Source: Corynebacterium sp. HMSC04H06 (GTDB lineage: Bacteria; Actinomycetota; Actinomycetes; Mycobacteriales; Mycobacteriaceae). From it: a stretch of DNA of 64,000 nt. The stretch lies in NCBI RefSeq assembly GCF_001815935.1, contig NZ_KV823418.1, positions 28,922 to 92,921 of the forward strand, read 5' to 3'. Each line of letters begins with the position of its first letter. The first letter of the stretch is position 1. The translations under genes were made by a program, and so were the position numbers. This document shows, piece by piece, positions 50,857 through 59,645 of the stretch. The notes beneath the pieces are model-generated. The model saw only the letters and a program-made list of their open reading frames with translations. It had not been told where the DNA came from and made no database searches.

Positions 50857-52014
50857 ATGGACCCTTATTACACCGTCAATACGCCGAACTGCCCAATCGC
50901 CCACGACGCCACCCAGATCCGCCGCGTTGACTACCACCTGTGGCAACGCCTCCGCCCGCCCATTAACGAGGATTGCGAGACCACCGTCGGCAACCTCGCC
51001 GCGCGCAGCGGCCTTTCTTATACCGCCTGCCTCAACCGCTGCTTAGCCCTCGAACGCCTCGAGACCCTGCCCCAGCTCAAAGAAACCGTGGAAAGACTCC
51101 AGCACATCGGTTTCAATTACCTCACCCTGATCGACCAGGTCTTAAATAACCTGGGCGAGCCCACCCAGGACGTTCTAGAACGCATAGATACTGAATTAAA
51201 CAAATACCTCAGCCCTACCCGCCCAGGCCAGCGCCTGCCCTCCTACGCCAACCTGCGCCGCAAGCTCAACAGCCTGGTGGCCACAGAACAGCCCGAAGAC
51301 ACGCCGAAAGAATCGGCCGATACCTCCGGCCCAGACGGCGGCAACTATTCCTGCGAGTCCCAGTCAGGATCCCGCGCCGGCATCTACGCCGACTACGACC
51401 CCGCGACAACCGCCCAACTAGACGACGCCATTTCCCGCACTGCCAAAGAACGCGGCATCAGCCCGGCCGCCGCGCTCGCCGGCCTCATCCTCGGGGAATA
51501 CTCCTCCCCGCAGGTGGTCCTCAACCTCTACCAGGCCAGCGACGTCCCCAATGCCCCCATCTTCGTCGCCGGATTCGGCTGGATTAGCCACGACAGCGGG
51601 CAGAAGCTGGCGGACGCAGCAACCACCGTCCGCTACATGTCGGACATCGCGGAAAAGCGCAGCCGCAACTACGCGACGCCGAACGACATCAAGGCCTTCG
51701 TCAATGGCCGCGACGGCACGTGCCGCTACCCCGGCTGCACGGTCAAGGCGGAACGCTGCCAGAAGGACCACTGCGTCGACTTCGAAGACGGCGGCCCGAC
51801 GGCCGCGTACAACCTCGTCAACCTGTGCCAGCACCACCACAACATCAAGACCGACGGTCGCGCGACCTACGTCATCGACCCGCACACCTCGGACGTCATC
51901 TGGTTGTTCAACGACGGCACCTGGCAGACCACGAGCCCAGAGGGCCCGATATCCCCGCGCTCCTGCAATTGGTTGCGAACGGTAGAGCAGGTCATGGCCG
52001 GGCGGAGGGGCTGA
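50857..52014 (+). CDS. HNH endonuclease / DUF222-like (13E12-type) protein
   Basis: A 385-aa protein with an N-terminal helical region of the 13E12/DUF222 kind, a polar linker and a C-terminal HNH domain. The domain reads DGTCRYPGCTVKAERCQKDHCVDFEDGG with zinc cysteines, His305 of HNH, then NLVNLCQHHHNIKTDG. Such proteins are numerous in Corynebacterium and lie outside obvious intron or intein contexts; their role is unclear. GGGGAGAATGTC precedes the ATG. The first 450 bp have lower GC than neighbours. Confidence 0.82.
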   Translation: MDPYYTVNTPNCPIAHDATQIRRVDYHLWQRLRPPINEDCETTVGNLAARSGLSYTACLNRCLALERLETLPQLKETVERLQHIGFNYLTLIDQVLNNLGEPTQDVLERIDTELNKYLSPTRPGQRLPSYANLRRKLNSLVATEQPEDTPKESADTSGPDGGNYSCESQSGSRAGIYADYDPATTAQLDDAISRTAKERGISPAAALAGLILGEYSSPQVVLNLYQASDVPNAPIFVAGFGWISHDSGQKLADAATTVRYMSDIAEKRSRNYATPNDIKAFVNGRDGTCRYPGCTVKAERCQKDHCVDFEDGGPTAAYNLVNLCQHHHNIKTDGRATYVIDPHTSDVIWLFNDGTWQTTSPEGPISPRSCNWLRTVEQVMAGRRG

Positions 52015-52057
52015 TGTCGAAAAATCTGACATTTCCGCACTAAAGCACCACATTTGC

Positions 52058-52073
52058 TAGACCATGCAGTCTA
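52058..52073. promoter_or_regulatory. ROK operator-like dyad, copy 1
   Basis: TAGACCATGCAGTCTA: arms TAGAC and GTCTA form a perfect inverted repeat around CATGCA. Its centre is 44 bp from the second copy, close to four helical turns. Confidence 0.6.
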
Positions 52074-52101
52074 ATTTCGACCACCGGTCAACGTATAGAA
52101 T

Positions 52102-52130
52102 TAGACAATGCAGTCTGTTCTCTTTATACT
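52102..52130 (+). promoter_or_regulatory. ROK gene promoter with embedded operator copy 2
   Basis: The -35 TAGACA (52102-52107) and -10 TATACT (52125-52130) are 17 nt apart. TAGACAATGCAGTCTG (52102-52117) repeats the dyad of copy 1 except for two bases, and overlays the -35 and spacer. The ATG follows 7 nt after the -10. Confidence 0.7.
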
Positions 52131-52137
52131 AAGTTGC

Positions 52138-53226
52138 ATGATCAAGCCAGGACCGGCCTTCACTCGCCCACGCACGCCCGCCGCCAAGTGCCTCCACCTG
52201 GTGCGCCTCAATCCGATCGTCACTCGGAGCGAGCTAGTGGAAGCGACCGGCCTGTCCCAGCCCACCATCACGCGCGCGACCACGGCGCTGTTGCAGGCCG
52301 GGCTCATCCAAGAGCGCACCGACCTGACCCGTACGAAGGGCCGCGGGCGCCCGACGGTGCCGCTGGAGTTAGCGGAGAACAACTGGCTGCTGGCTGGCAT
52401 CGCCATCGGCACCTCCTCGACCTATATCGGCCTCTACGACACCAAGGGCCGCACCATTCGGGAGGATGACATCACGACCCCGGTGGCGTCGCTGAGCGAG
52501 GCGGATTTCATCGAGCACATCATGGCCGGAATCAACCGCTTGACCGCAGGCCTGGACCAGGCGCTGGTCTCCGTCGGCGTGACCACCTCCGGCCAGGTCG
52601 ACGAGGAAGGCCTGGTCTACGCCCCGAACCTGGGGTGGAACGGCGTCGACATCGCCGAGCGCCTGCGCTTCCAGTTCAGCGTGCCGGTCGTGGTCACCGC
52701 AGCCATCCCCGCGATCCTGGGCTCCGAGACCCAGGCCGCGGACATAGCCTCCGAGGACAAGGTCCTGGTGCTCTTCGCGGACGACTCCATCGGCGCGGCC
52801 CTGTCCAACGACGACGGGATCCAGCAGCTGACCCCGCTGACCGATCCGCAGGGCCGCCCCGCACAGGAATCCCTCTCGACGGCGGCGGTGCTCAAGAAGG
52901 CGGCGGAGCAGGGCGTTACGGTCGACAGCATTGCCGATGCCCCGCGCTCCATCCTCGATGAGCGCGCGCACGATCTCGGCGTGGTCGCCGCCCGGCTGGT
53001 GCGCGAGCACCACCCGAACACCGTGGTGGTGGCCGGTTCCGCCTTCGTGGATGATCCGCAGGCCCCGCGCCACTTCGCCAGCGCCGTACGGGAAGAGGCC
53101 CCCGATGCCGAGGTCCAGCTGCGCATGATCCCCACCCACCGCGAGATCGTCCGCGCGGTCGCGCGCGCCGTCGCCCTGGACCCGCTGCTGCGCGTGCCGC
53201 TCGAGCTGCGCAAGGTCAGGGTGTAG
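52138..53226 (+). CDS. ROK-family transcriptional regulator
   Basis: A 362-aa ROK repressor: residues about 15-75 form a winged helix (LVRLNPIVTRSELVEATGLSQPTITRATTAL), then a sugar-kinase-like ROK domain with VSVGVTTSGQVDEEGLVYAPNLGWNGVDI. The usual zinc-binding CxCxxxGC of active ROK repressors is not evident. The ATG 7 nt after TATACT is preferred over an upstream in-frame ATG because the promoter geometry is strong. Two dyads in the promoter make autoregulation likely. Its stop overlaps the HAD gene end by 11 bp. Confidence 0.85.
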   Translation: MIKPGPAFTRPRTPAAKCLHLVRLNPIVTRSELVEATGLSQPTITRATTALLQAGLIQERTDLTRTKGRGRPTVPLELAENNWLLAGIAIGTSSTYIGLYDTKGRTIREDDITTPVASLSEADFIEHIMAGINRLTAGLDQALVSVGVTTSGQVDEEGLVYAPNLGWNGVDIAERLRFQFSVPVVVTAAIPAILGSETQAADIASEDKVLVLFADDSIGAALSNDDGIQQLTPLTDPQGRPAQESLSTAAVLKKAAEQGVTVDSIADAPRSILDERAHDLGVVAARLVREHHPNTVVVAGSAFVDDPQAPRHFASAVREEAPDAEVQLRMIPTHREIVRAVARAVALDPLLRVPLELRKVRV

Positions 53227-53815
53227 AAAGCACCTTCCGCACGCTATCGATGCCGTCGAAGCGCTCGGCCCGCAACCCCGCCTCACGGGCCCCGCACACG
53301 AAGTCGTCGCGGTCGTCGAAGAAGAGGGTGTCCTTGAGAGTGCCGCCAAGGGCGTCGACGGCGACGAGGTAGGCCTGCTCCTCCGGCTTGGCCACCCCGA
53401 TATCACAGGACAAGGTGACGGCGGCGAAATCCTCTAGCCAGGGGTGCTCGCGCCGCACGACGGCGGCGAGCCCGGTCGGGATATTGGAAAGGGTGCCGAC
53501 GGGGTGGCCGGCATCGATAAGCGACTGCACGAAGCCGACCATCTCCGTGTCCGCCTCGAGGCAGCCCGCGATGTCCGCGGCCACGGCCTGGCTGGTGTCG
53601 ATGTCGCCTAGGCCGCTGCGGCGGGCGAGCGTGGTCCACCAGCGCTCGTCGGAGACTAGCCCGGCGTCGTAGGGTGGGCGCAGCTCCTCGTAGGTGTCCC
53701 AGAAACGGGCGCTATCCTGCACGCCGAGCGTCTCCTCGAGGAGGAGGCGGTCCGCGGCCGAGGGCAGCCGCATGAGCACGCCGTACAGATCGAAGAGCAG
53801 CTTGGTTTTAGCCAT
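53216..53815 (-). CDS. HAD-superfamily hydrolase
   Basis: A 199-aa haloacid-dehalogenase-like phosphatase. Motif I is LLFDLYGVLM, where the nucleophile Asp is kept but the usual D-x-D second Asp is replaced (FDLYGV form, as in YihX-like members). Motif II is GTLSNIP, motif III is AKPEEQAY, and motif IV is LFFDDRDDFVCGAREAGL. The start overlaps the end of the upstream membrane protein by 8 bp, so they are cotranscribed. Substrate unknown; YihX relatives use alpha-glucose 1-phosphate. Confidence 0.82.
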   Translation of the reverse strand: MAKTKLLFDLYGVLMRLPSAADRLLLEETLGVQDSARFWDTYEELRPPYDAGLVSDERWWTTLARRSGLGDIDTSQAVAADIAGCLEADTEMVGFVQSLIDAGHPVGTLSNIPTGLAAVVRREHPWLEDFAAVTLSCDIGVAKPEEQAYLVAVDALGGTLKDTLFFDDRDDFVCGAREAGLRAERFDGIDSVRKVLSTP

Positions 53816-54161
53816 GCGTTATCACCCGGGGCTTGAGCAGGCACAGGCCGGCGATGCCGCAGGTCGCGCCGCCGATGAGCATCGGCAGGCCCGTGCCCGA
53901 GGGGTTCACGAAGAACAGGGCGATGGCTGCCAGGAGCAGGACGCCGCCGACGCCGAAGAAGGCCTTGACGAGCCCGCTGGCGTGCAGGAAGCGCACGCCG
54001 GCGAGCATGGCCATGCCGGCGAACGGGCTCAGCATGAGCGCGGCCGAGGAGAAGAAGATCCCCCACGCGATGTCTACCGCCGTCAGTGCCAGTCCCCCGA
54101 CCAAAGCGAAAACCATCAGCCCGAGGGCGATGGCGGCGGTAGTTTTCTGCTTTGCGGTCAT
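53808..54161 (-). CDS. Small hydrophobic membrane protein
   Basis: A 117-aa protein with four probable helices (AIALGLMVFALVGGLALTAV, IFFSSAALMLSPFAGMAMLAG, FFGVGGVLLLAAIALFFV, MLIGGATCGIAGLCLL). No family recognised. The ATG at 54161 gives a short tail before helix 1; no RBS is visible. A strong hairpin (54171-54202) lies 9 nt upstream. It is followed by the HAD gene with an 8-bp overlap. Confidence 0.55.
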   Translation of the reverse strand: MTAKQKTTAAIALGLMVFALVGGLALTAVDIAWGIFFSSAALMLSPFAGMAMLAGVRFLHASGLVKAFFGVGGVLLLAAIALFFVNPSGTGLPMLIGGATCGIAGLCLLKPRVITHG

Positions 54162-54170
54162 AAAATACGA

Positions 54171-54202
54171 TTGTCCCACCGGAGAAGCCTCCAGTGGGAC
54201 AA
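54171..54202. other. Strong hairpin between ferritin and the small membrane protein
   Basis: TTGTCCCAC-x-GGAG-AAGC-CTCC-x-GTGGGACAA: a 9-bp outer and 4-bp inner stem with one mismatch and a 4-nt loop. It could terminate the ferritin transcript from the right or fold in the 5' region of the gene at 54161. There is no clean T-run on either side. A weaker AGACC/GGTCT stem lies nearer the ferritin stop. Confidence 0.55.
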
Positions 54203-54242
54203 AATTGATTATTTTAACCAGACCGTTATTTGGTCTAGTGCT

Positions 54243-54728
54243 TTATTCGGCAGAGCCCAGGTTTGCGTCGATGCGCAGCAGGCCGGAGCCGTCGTTGCCA
54301 ACCAGCTTGACCTGGTCGATGATCTCGGAGACCGTGTCTTCTTCCTCGATCTGCTCCTCCAGGAACCAGTTGACCAGGCTACGGGAATCCAGATCCTTGA
54401 CCTCGTCCGCGATGCGGGCGATCTCACGGATCTCGGCGGAGACCTTCTGCTCGTGCTTGAAGGCGGCCTCGAAGGCGTCCAGCGGGGTGGCAGCCTTCAG
54501 GGACGGGATAGCGATATCGGTCAGCTCGACGCGGTAGCCGCGGGCCAGCAGGTGGTCGGCGAACTTCTGAGCGTGGGTGCGCTCCTCGTCGGCGTGACCC
54601 AGGAACCAGTCGCGCATGCCCGGGAACGACAGGTTGTCCATCTCATAGGCCAGCTGGGTGTAGATGAGCGCCGCCTGGTGCTCGGAATTAACCTGGTTGT
54701 TCATTGCGGTTTGCAGTTTCTCGTCCAT
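54243..54728 (-). CDS. ftn: Ferritin
   Basis: Iron-storage protein of 161 aa forming 24-mers; oxidises Fe2+ and stores Fe3+ in the cavity. The four-helix bundle carries the ferroxidase ligands, with the helix-1 glutamate near residue 16 (NSEHQAALIYTQLAYEMD), GHADEERTHAQKFADHLL and ETV-type residues in EEQIEEEDTVSEI. No heme-binding Met is evident, which favours ferritin over bacterioferritin. AGAAAGG precedes the ATG. In corynebacteria ferritin is usually DtxR-linked; no clear DtxR box is seen just upstream. Confidence 0.93.
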   Translation of the reverse strand: MDEKLQTAMNNQVNSEHQAALIYTQLAYEMDNLSFPGMRDWFLGHADEERTHAQKFADHLLARGYRVELTDIAIPSLKAATPLDAFEAAFKHEQKVSAEIREIARIADEVKDLDSRSLVNWFLEEQIEEEDTVSEIIDQVKLVGNDGSGLLRIDANLGSAE

Positions 54729-54843
54729 GACCTGGACCTTTCTGTCGGATCGGCAATTAACTACCGATAAGTATACGCGTTTAAAAAACCATTTCCAGGC
54801 AGGAAATCCTTACCAATTTAAGGTTATGTTTACGTAACCCGCG

Positions 54844-56310
54844 TTATGTTTCGTTGAATTTCTCTATCCGGCGCTGACTTTCGCCATCCAGTCCCTTAAA
54901 TTCTACCTCGATTCCGCGGGAGGCGTACTTGCTGCGCACGGCATCGACGGCCGCGATGGTGGAGGTATCCCACAGGGTCGCGGCCGAAAAATCGATGGAG
55001 ACCTTGTCCGTGCCCGGCGAGTAATCGAAGGAATAGACCAAGTCATTCGAGGAAGCGAAGAAGAGCTGGCCGGACACCGCGTACGCGCCCGGCCCGGTCT
55101 GCTCGACGGTCACCACGTGCGAGACCCGCTGGGCGAAGCTGACCGTCGCCGCCAGCACGCCCAGCACCACGCCGACCGCTAGGTTGGAGGTAATCAGGGT
55201 CCCGGCCATGGTGATGCCCATGACGAGGGTCTCGGACCAGGGCATCGCCCGCAGCGTGCGCGGCCGCAGGGAATGCCAGTCGACGGTGGTCGCCGCCACG
55301 ATGATCATCACCGCCACTAGGCCCGCCATGGGGATGCGCCCGACGGTCTGGCCCAACACCAGGATGAGGATGAGCAGGAAGACCCCGGCCATGAGCGTGG
55401 ACAGCCGCGTCCGCGCGCGGGCGCCGCGGACGTTGATCATCGTCTGCCCGATCATCGCGCACACGCCCATGCCGCCGATGAGCGCGGAGAGGATATTGCC
55501 TATCCCCTGGCCGTAGGATTCGCGGGTCTTGTCCGAGTGGGTATCCGTGATGCCATCGACCAGCTTGGCCGTCAGCAGCGACTCCATCAGGCCCACCAGG
55601 GCAACGCCCAGGGCGTAAGGGCCGATAACCTGCAGGGTCTCCCAACTCAGCGGCACGTCCGGGATGAACAGGCCCGGCAGCGAATCCGGCAGTTCTCCCT
55701 GGTCGGCCACGTCGGGGACCTCCCAGCCGGAGATCATGACCAGGGCGGTGAGCACCACGATGGTAATCAGCGGCGCCGGGATGGCCGGCAGCAGGCGCGG
55801 GGCGGCGAGCATGAGCACCAGGCCTAGCCCCACCAGCGGGTAGACCAGCCAGGGCACGTCCCGCAGGTGCGGCAGCTGCGCGGTGAACATCATGATGCCC
55901 AGGGAGTTGACGAACCCGGTCATGACGCTGCGCGGGATAAACCGCATGAGCTTGGCGATGCCGACCGCCGCCAGCACCAGCTGCAGCACCCCGGCCAGCA
56001 AGATGGTCGCGACCACGTAGTCGAGCCCGTGGCTGGCCGTAAGCGGGGCGATAACCAGCGCCACCGCGCCGGCCGCCGCCGAGACCATCGCGGGACGTCC
56101 GCCAGTAAAGGCGATAGAAATTGCCATCACCACGGAGGCGAAAAGGCCCACCCGCGGGTCCAGGCCCGCCAGGATGGAAAAGCTCAGCACCTCCGGGATG
56201 AGGGCGAGGGAAACCGCGAGGCCGCCGAGCACCTCGATGCGCAGCCGGCGGGCAGAGGAAAAGGCGTAGCGGAAGCTATCCGCTACGCCCAGGGAACCTG
56301 CGTCATTCAC
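54844..56310 (-). CDS. SulP-family anion transporter with STAS domain
   Basis: A 488-aa permease. The transmembrane domain (about 1-385) includes GGLAVSLALIPEVLSFSILAGLDPRVGLFASV and GGMGVCAMIGQTMINVRGARARTRLSTL, diagnostic of SulP; a short STAS domain (about 390-488) ends VSIDFSAATLWDTSTIAAVDAVRSKY. Likely sulfate or bicarbonate uptake; not resolvable. The GTG start at 56310 is preceded by GGAAGGG at long distance. The phosphoribosyltransferase gene ends 7 bp upstream on the same strand. Confidence 0.9.
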   Translation of the reverse strand: MNDAGSLGVADSFRYAFSSARRLRIEVLGGLAVSLALIPEVLSFSILAGLDPRVGLFASVVMAISIAFTGGRPAMVSAAAGAVALVIAPLTASHGLDYVVATILLAGVLQLVLAAVGIAKLMRFIPRSVMTGFVNSLGIMMFTAQLPHLRDVPWLVYPLVGLGLVLMLAAPRLLPAIPAPLITIVVLTALVMISGWEVPDVADQGELPDSLPGLFIPDVPLSWETLQVIGPYALGVALVGLMESLLTAKLVDGITDTHSDKTRESYGQGIGNILSALIGGMGVCAMIGQTMINVRGARARTRLSTLMAGVFLLILILVLGQTVGRIPMAGLVAVMIIVAATTVDWHSLRPRTLRAMPWSETLVMGITMAGTLITSNLAVGVVLGVLAATVSFAQRVSHVVTVEQTGPGAYAVSGQLFFASSNDLVYSFDYSPGTDKVSIDFSAATLWDTSTIAAVDAVRSKYASRGIEVEFKGLDGESQRRIEKFNET

Positions 56311-56317
56311 CGGAGTG

Positions 56318-56869
56318 TTAGGACCCTTCCTTGAACGAACCGTCCGCGGTGATGACCGGCAGGACCGACCAGCAGAAGTTGATCCACTTATCGGTATTGC
56401 GCCACACGTAGTCCGGGTGGAAGATGGTCACCGGCTTGGTGTAGATGACCGCCGAGCGCACGTCCACGTTCAGCTTCGGCTTTTCCGGATCCAGATCCTC
56501 GTGCTCGAGGATACGGCAGACCAGGTCGAGGGTCTTGCCGGAATCCGCAACGTCGTCGACCACCAGGACCTTCTTGCCGTCCATGTCGGAGGCGTCCAGG
56601 TACGGCGGGAGCAGTTCCGGCTCGGGCAGGGTCTTGCCGATATCGGTGTAGAACTCCACGTTGATGGACCCCATGGCCTTGACCCCAATGGCGTAGCCGA
56701 TGGCCCCGGCCGGGATCAGGCCGCCGCGGGCTACGCCGATGATGAGATCCGGCATCCAGCCCGAGTCGATGATCTGCTGCGATAGGTTGCGGCTGGCCTC
56801 GCCAAACGTCTCCCAGGTGAGGTTCTCCCTCTCCGGTACCGCCCAGTCGGGGTTATGGGGATTAGTCAC
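56318..56869 (-). CDS. Purine-type phosphoribosyltransferase
   Basis: A 183-aa type-I PRTase that joins PRPP to a purine base. The PRPP loop is VLVVDDVADSGKTL near residues 105-118, and DLIIGVARGGLIPAGAIGYAIGV is the diphosphate loop. The size and hood resemble xanthine/guanine PRTases (Gpt) more than Hpt; the substrate is inferred. The GTG follows ATAGGAG. Nucleoside salvage also fits its neighbour, AMP nucleosidase, 71 bp upstream. Confidence 0.82.
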   Translation of the reverse strand: MTNPHNPDWAVPERENLTWETFGEASRNLSQQIIDSGWMPDLIIGVARGGLIPAGAIGYAIGVKAMGSINVEFYTDIGKTLPEPELLPPYLDASDMDGKKVLVVDDVADSGKTLDLVCRILEHEDLDPEKPKLNVDVRSAVIYTKPVTIFHPDYVWRNTDKWINFCWSVLPVITADGSFKEGS

Positions 56870-56940
56870 GTGGTTCTCCTATCACGGTTGCAGACTCTCG
56901 TATGGGGAAACTTTCCGTCTAGTCTATCGCCGGATAAGTG

Positions 56941-58338
56941 TTAACGGAAAGGCACTTCCCCCAACGCCCGCCGGAGCTTGCGCGTGTGAAGGCGGGACGG
57001 GTTTTCCGCCAGCTGCTCGACCGCGCGCACCGCGCACATGACGTGGGCCTGCTTGGAGTTCGAGTAGAAGGCCTGCGCCTGGGCCGGCAGCTTGGGCACC
57101 GCGTGCAGCGGCAGGTCGCTGACTGCCAGCAGGGTGCCGTAGGGCACGCGGTAGCGGTAACCGTTGGCGGCCAGCGTGCAGGACTCCATGTCCACGGCCA
57201 CGGCTGCCGATGCCCGCAGCCACTCCCACAGCTGCCGGGTGGTGCGCCACTCCCAGTTTCGGTCGTTGGTGGACAAAACCGTGCCGGTGCGCATGATGGG
57301 GTTGTCCGCGCCGTAGATCTCGTCCACGCTCGCCTCCAGCATGCGCTGGATTTCCGGGATCGCGGGGATCGGGTTCGCCGGGGTGACCGGCTCGTCCAGG
57401 AGGCCGTCGTCGCGCTGGTAGGCGTTGCCCAGGATGAGATCGCCAATGCGCATGCGCCCGTCCAGACCTGCGCAGTGGCCGATCATGATCCAGGCCTCGG
57501 GACGCAGTACGGCCAGGCAGTCCGTGATGGTCTTCGCATTAGACGGGCCGACCCCGATGTTGATCATCGTGATGCCGTCGCCGGCGGCGGTAATAAGGTC
57601 GAAGCGGGGCATCTGGTAGCGCGAGGTCAGCGTCAGCTCGTCGACGTCCAAGTCCACCGCGTCGTTGGGATGGATGGTCTCGCCCGTGGGCAGGACCAGC
57701 GCGGTGTAGCGCGAGTCCTCGCTGGCGAGCTCGCGTAGCCCGAACTGTACGAACTCGGTGGTGTGCATGGCGTAGTTGGTGAACAGGATGTACTTCTGCA
57801 CCGTGTCGACCTCGATACCGGTGTAGTGCTCGATCCGCTCGCAGGCGATGTCGAAGCGCTGCGGCCCGAAGTGGAACAGCGGCTTCTCCGCGCCGTGGAA
57901 GGCGTCCCAGTCGCCGTCGATGATGGCGTCGTTGACGTCGTCGAGCGTGGGGCGCGGGACGGTGGTCCCGCGGTCCTGCGAGGCCGGCGGGGCGCCGCGG
58001 ATGTACTCGGGCGGGATGCGCACGTCCGAGTAACCGACGTAGATATCGCACGGGTAGTTGTCCACCAGGCGCTGCAGCTGGGTGGTCAGGTAGTCGCGCA
58101 ACAGGTAAGGCTTGGAGATCACCGCGGAATAGTTGCCGGCCTCGTTGACGTAGCCGAAGGGTTGCGAGCGATCGATGGGGTGCCACTCGCGCACGGCGAC
58201 GGTGATTTTGGGGTAACGGACCTGGTCGTAGTCCTCGAAGTCGTGGGAGCGCCGACAGGACTGCTCGTAGAGTTCGATGAGGCGCGTGACCGCCTCGTCC
58301 ACCGTCTGCACCTGCACTGTCTCTACCTGATTCCGCAT
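56941..58338 (-). CDS. amn: AMP nucleosidase
   Basis: Hydrolyses AMP to adenine and ribose 5-phosphate. 465 aa, the bacterial Amn length. The N-terminal domain (KITVAVREWHPIDRSQPFGYVNEAGNYSAVISKPYLLRDYL) is specific to this enzyme; the C-terminal nucleoside-phosphorylase fold has GVGPSNAKTITDCLAVLRPEAWIMIGHCAGL and AVAVDMESCTLAANGYRYRVPYGTLLAVSDLP. TAGTGT lies 6 nt upstream of the ATG. With the PRTase it can recycle adenine nucleotides. Confidence 0.92.
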   Translation of the reverse strand: MRNQVETVQVQTVDEAVTRLIELYEQSCRRSHDFEDYDQVRYPKITVAVREWHPIDRSQPFGYVNEAGNYSAVISKPYLLRDYLTTQLQRLVDNYPCDIYVGYSDVRIPPEYIRGAPPASQDRGTTVPRPTLDDVNDAIIDGDWDAFHGAEKPLFHFGPQRFDIACERIEHYTGIEVDTVQKYILFTNYAMHTTEFVQFGLRELASEDSRYTALVLPTGETIHPNDAVDLDVDELTLTSRYQMPRFDLITAAGDGITMINIGVGPSNAKTITDCLAVLRPEAWIMIGHCAGLDGRMRIGDLILGNAYQRDDGLLDEPVTPANPIPAIPEIQRMLEASVDEIYGADNPIMRTGTVLSTNDRNWEWRTTRQLWEWLRASAAVAVDMESCTLAANGYRYRVPYGTLLAVSDLPLHAVPKLPAQAQAFYSNSKQAHVMCAVRAVEQLAENPSRLHTRKLRRALGEVPFR

Positions 58339-58361
58339 GCCGCCACACTACCGCGTAAACG

Positions 58362-58394
58362 AAGGCCCCGCCGGCTGCACGCTGGCGGGGCCTT
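58362..58394. terminator. Terminator-like hairpin between divergent amn and lipase genes
   Basis: AAGGCCCCGCC and GGCGGGGCCTT form a perfect 11-bp stem around an 11-nt loop. It lies just upstream of amn and 217 bp upstream of the lipase, so neither gene reads into it as a normal terminator. A minor transcript or a leader attenuator is possible. T-rich sequence is weak on both sides. Confidence 0.6.
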
Positions 58395-58467
58395 CTCCCC
58401 ATGACTAATCTAATCGGTGCTAAACAGAAGGAGTGGAGCGCAACTTCTGCAAAACAACCGCCCGTGA

Positions 58468-58486
58468 TTAGGCAAGGCTTACTTTA
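58468..58486. promoter_or_regulatory. Candidate DtxR/IdeR iron box
   Basis: TTAGGCAAGGCTTACTTTA with flanks matches the 19-bp DtxR consensus TTAGGTTAGSCTAACCTAA at about 14 positions. It lies 125 bp upstream of the lipase start, in an AT-rich region. Visual match only. Confidence 0.4.
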
Positions 58487-58610
58487 AGGTACTTTGGAAA
58501 GAGCGTCAACCCTTCGGATGACATTTTTTTAAAAAAGTTTTTCCTAATTCGCCTCACCTGCTAGTTCGCTAGGCTGGAAGGCCCCGGATTGCATAAGGAG
58601 ATGGTTGTAC

Positions 58611-59645
58611 GTGGCCGCTGATGCACTACAGGAACTGCGCTCCACAATCGAAAAGCAGCTGCGCCGCTTTTGGTCGAACGATGCCCCGGCCAACCCCCGC
58701 TTCGGCGTCAAAAACACCGCCCCGCCCAACGCGCTGCGCGAGGAGGTCGCCGAGGAGATCGCCGAGATGCTGCGCAAAGACCCCACCAAGGAGGGCTATT
58801 TCGGCTCGCTGAGCGAGGATTCGCGCACTCGGATGGCCGTGTCCAACGAGGAGGTCGACTCGGCCGGCTCCAGCTCCACGGTGGACTCGCTCCCACTGGG
58901 CGCGCGGCTCAAGCCCCGCGGCATCTTCGAAGACGACTGGACCGCCCGTCCCAGCCCGGACCGCCCCTGGCCCATCATCTTGTTGCACGGCACGGCCGAC
59001 TCCAAGGGCATCTGGCAGATTCTGGGCGGCGAGCTCCGCGAGGACGGCTGGGCCGTCTTCGCCCCGGACTACGGCACGCGGGCGACGGGCCTGCTGCCCG
59101 AGTCCGCCGTGCAGGTCGGCGCCTATATCGACGCGGTGCTGACCATGACGGGCGCGGAGAAGGTCATCATCGCGGGGCATTCGCAGGGCGGTCTGCTGGC
59201 CCGCTACTGGATGCGCGTGCTCGGCGGGGCCAGCAAGGTCCGCCACCTCATCTCGATCGGCGCGCCCAACCACGGCACCACCGAAGGCGGCATCATCAGC
59301 CCGCTGATGGCCAGCAAACGCAACGACTCCATCATGAAATCCATCATCCAGTCGTTCTTCGGCGACGCCGGCCAGCAGCAGATCGTCGGCAGCGAGATCT
59401 TGAGCGCCGTTAACGCCGGCGGCGACCTGGACGAGGGGGTGACCTACACGTGCATCGCCACGCGCCACGATGCCGTGGTGGTCCCGCCCGAGACCTGCTT
59501 TTTGTCCCCCAGCAAGGTCAAGGACGGCACGGTGCGCAACATCTACGTCCAGGACTTTGATTCTCGCGCGGTGGTGCTCCACCACGACCTGCCGGTGGAC
59601 CGGCGGGTGCGCGCCATCGTGCGCACCATCGTCCGGCAGCTCTAG
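58611..59645 (+). CDS. Lipase/esterase (alpha/beta hydrolase, class-2 lipase-like)
   Basis: A 344-aa hydrolase. After about 115 polar residues, [25 protein letters not shown] begins the alpha/beta fold; the nucleophile is Ser191 in [15 protein letters not shown], the elbow of class-2/EstB-type lipases. No signal peptide is seen, unusual for that family. The GTG at 58611 follows AAGGAG at 10 nt; a TTG two codons earlier is possible. The long leader carries a hairpin and a DtxR-like box. The stop overlaps bsaP by 4 nt. Confidence 0.78.
   Translation: MAADALQELRSTIEKQLRRFWSNDAPANPRFGVKNTAPPNALREEVAEEIAEMLRKDPTKEGYFGSLSEDSRTRMAVSNEEVDSAGSSSTVDSLPLGARLKPRGIFEDDWTARPSPDRPWPIILLHGTADSKGIWQILGGELREDGWAVFAPDYGTRATGLLPESAVQVGAYIDAVLTMTGAEKVIIAGHSQGGLLARYWMRVLGGASKVRHLISIGAPNHGTTEGGIISPLMASKRNDSIMKSIIQSFFGDAGQQQIVGSEILSAVNAGGDLDEGVTYTCIATRHDAVVVPPETCFLSPSKVKDGTVRNIYVQDFDSRAVVLHHDLPVDRRVRAIVRTIVRQL

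Noticed and set aside
50857..52014. Restriction or homing endonuclease system
   Set aside because: The HNH protein is of the 13E12/DUF222 type with no methylase, intron or intein around it.
54809..54840. DtxR box upstream of ferritin
   Set aside because: GGTTA and TAACC arms are present but eight bases apart instead of three, so the spacing does not fit.
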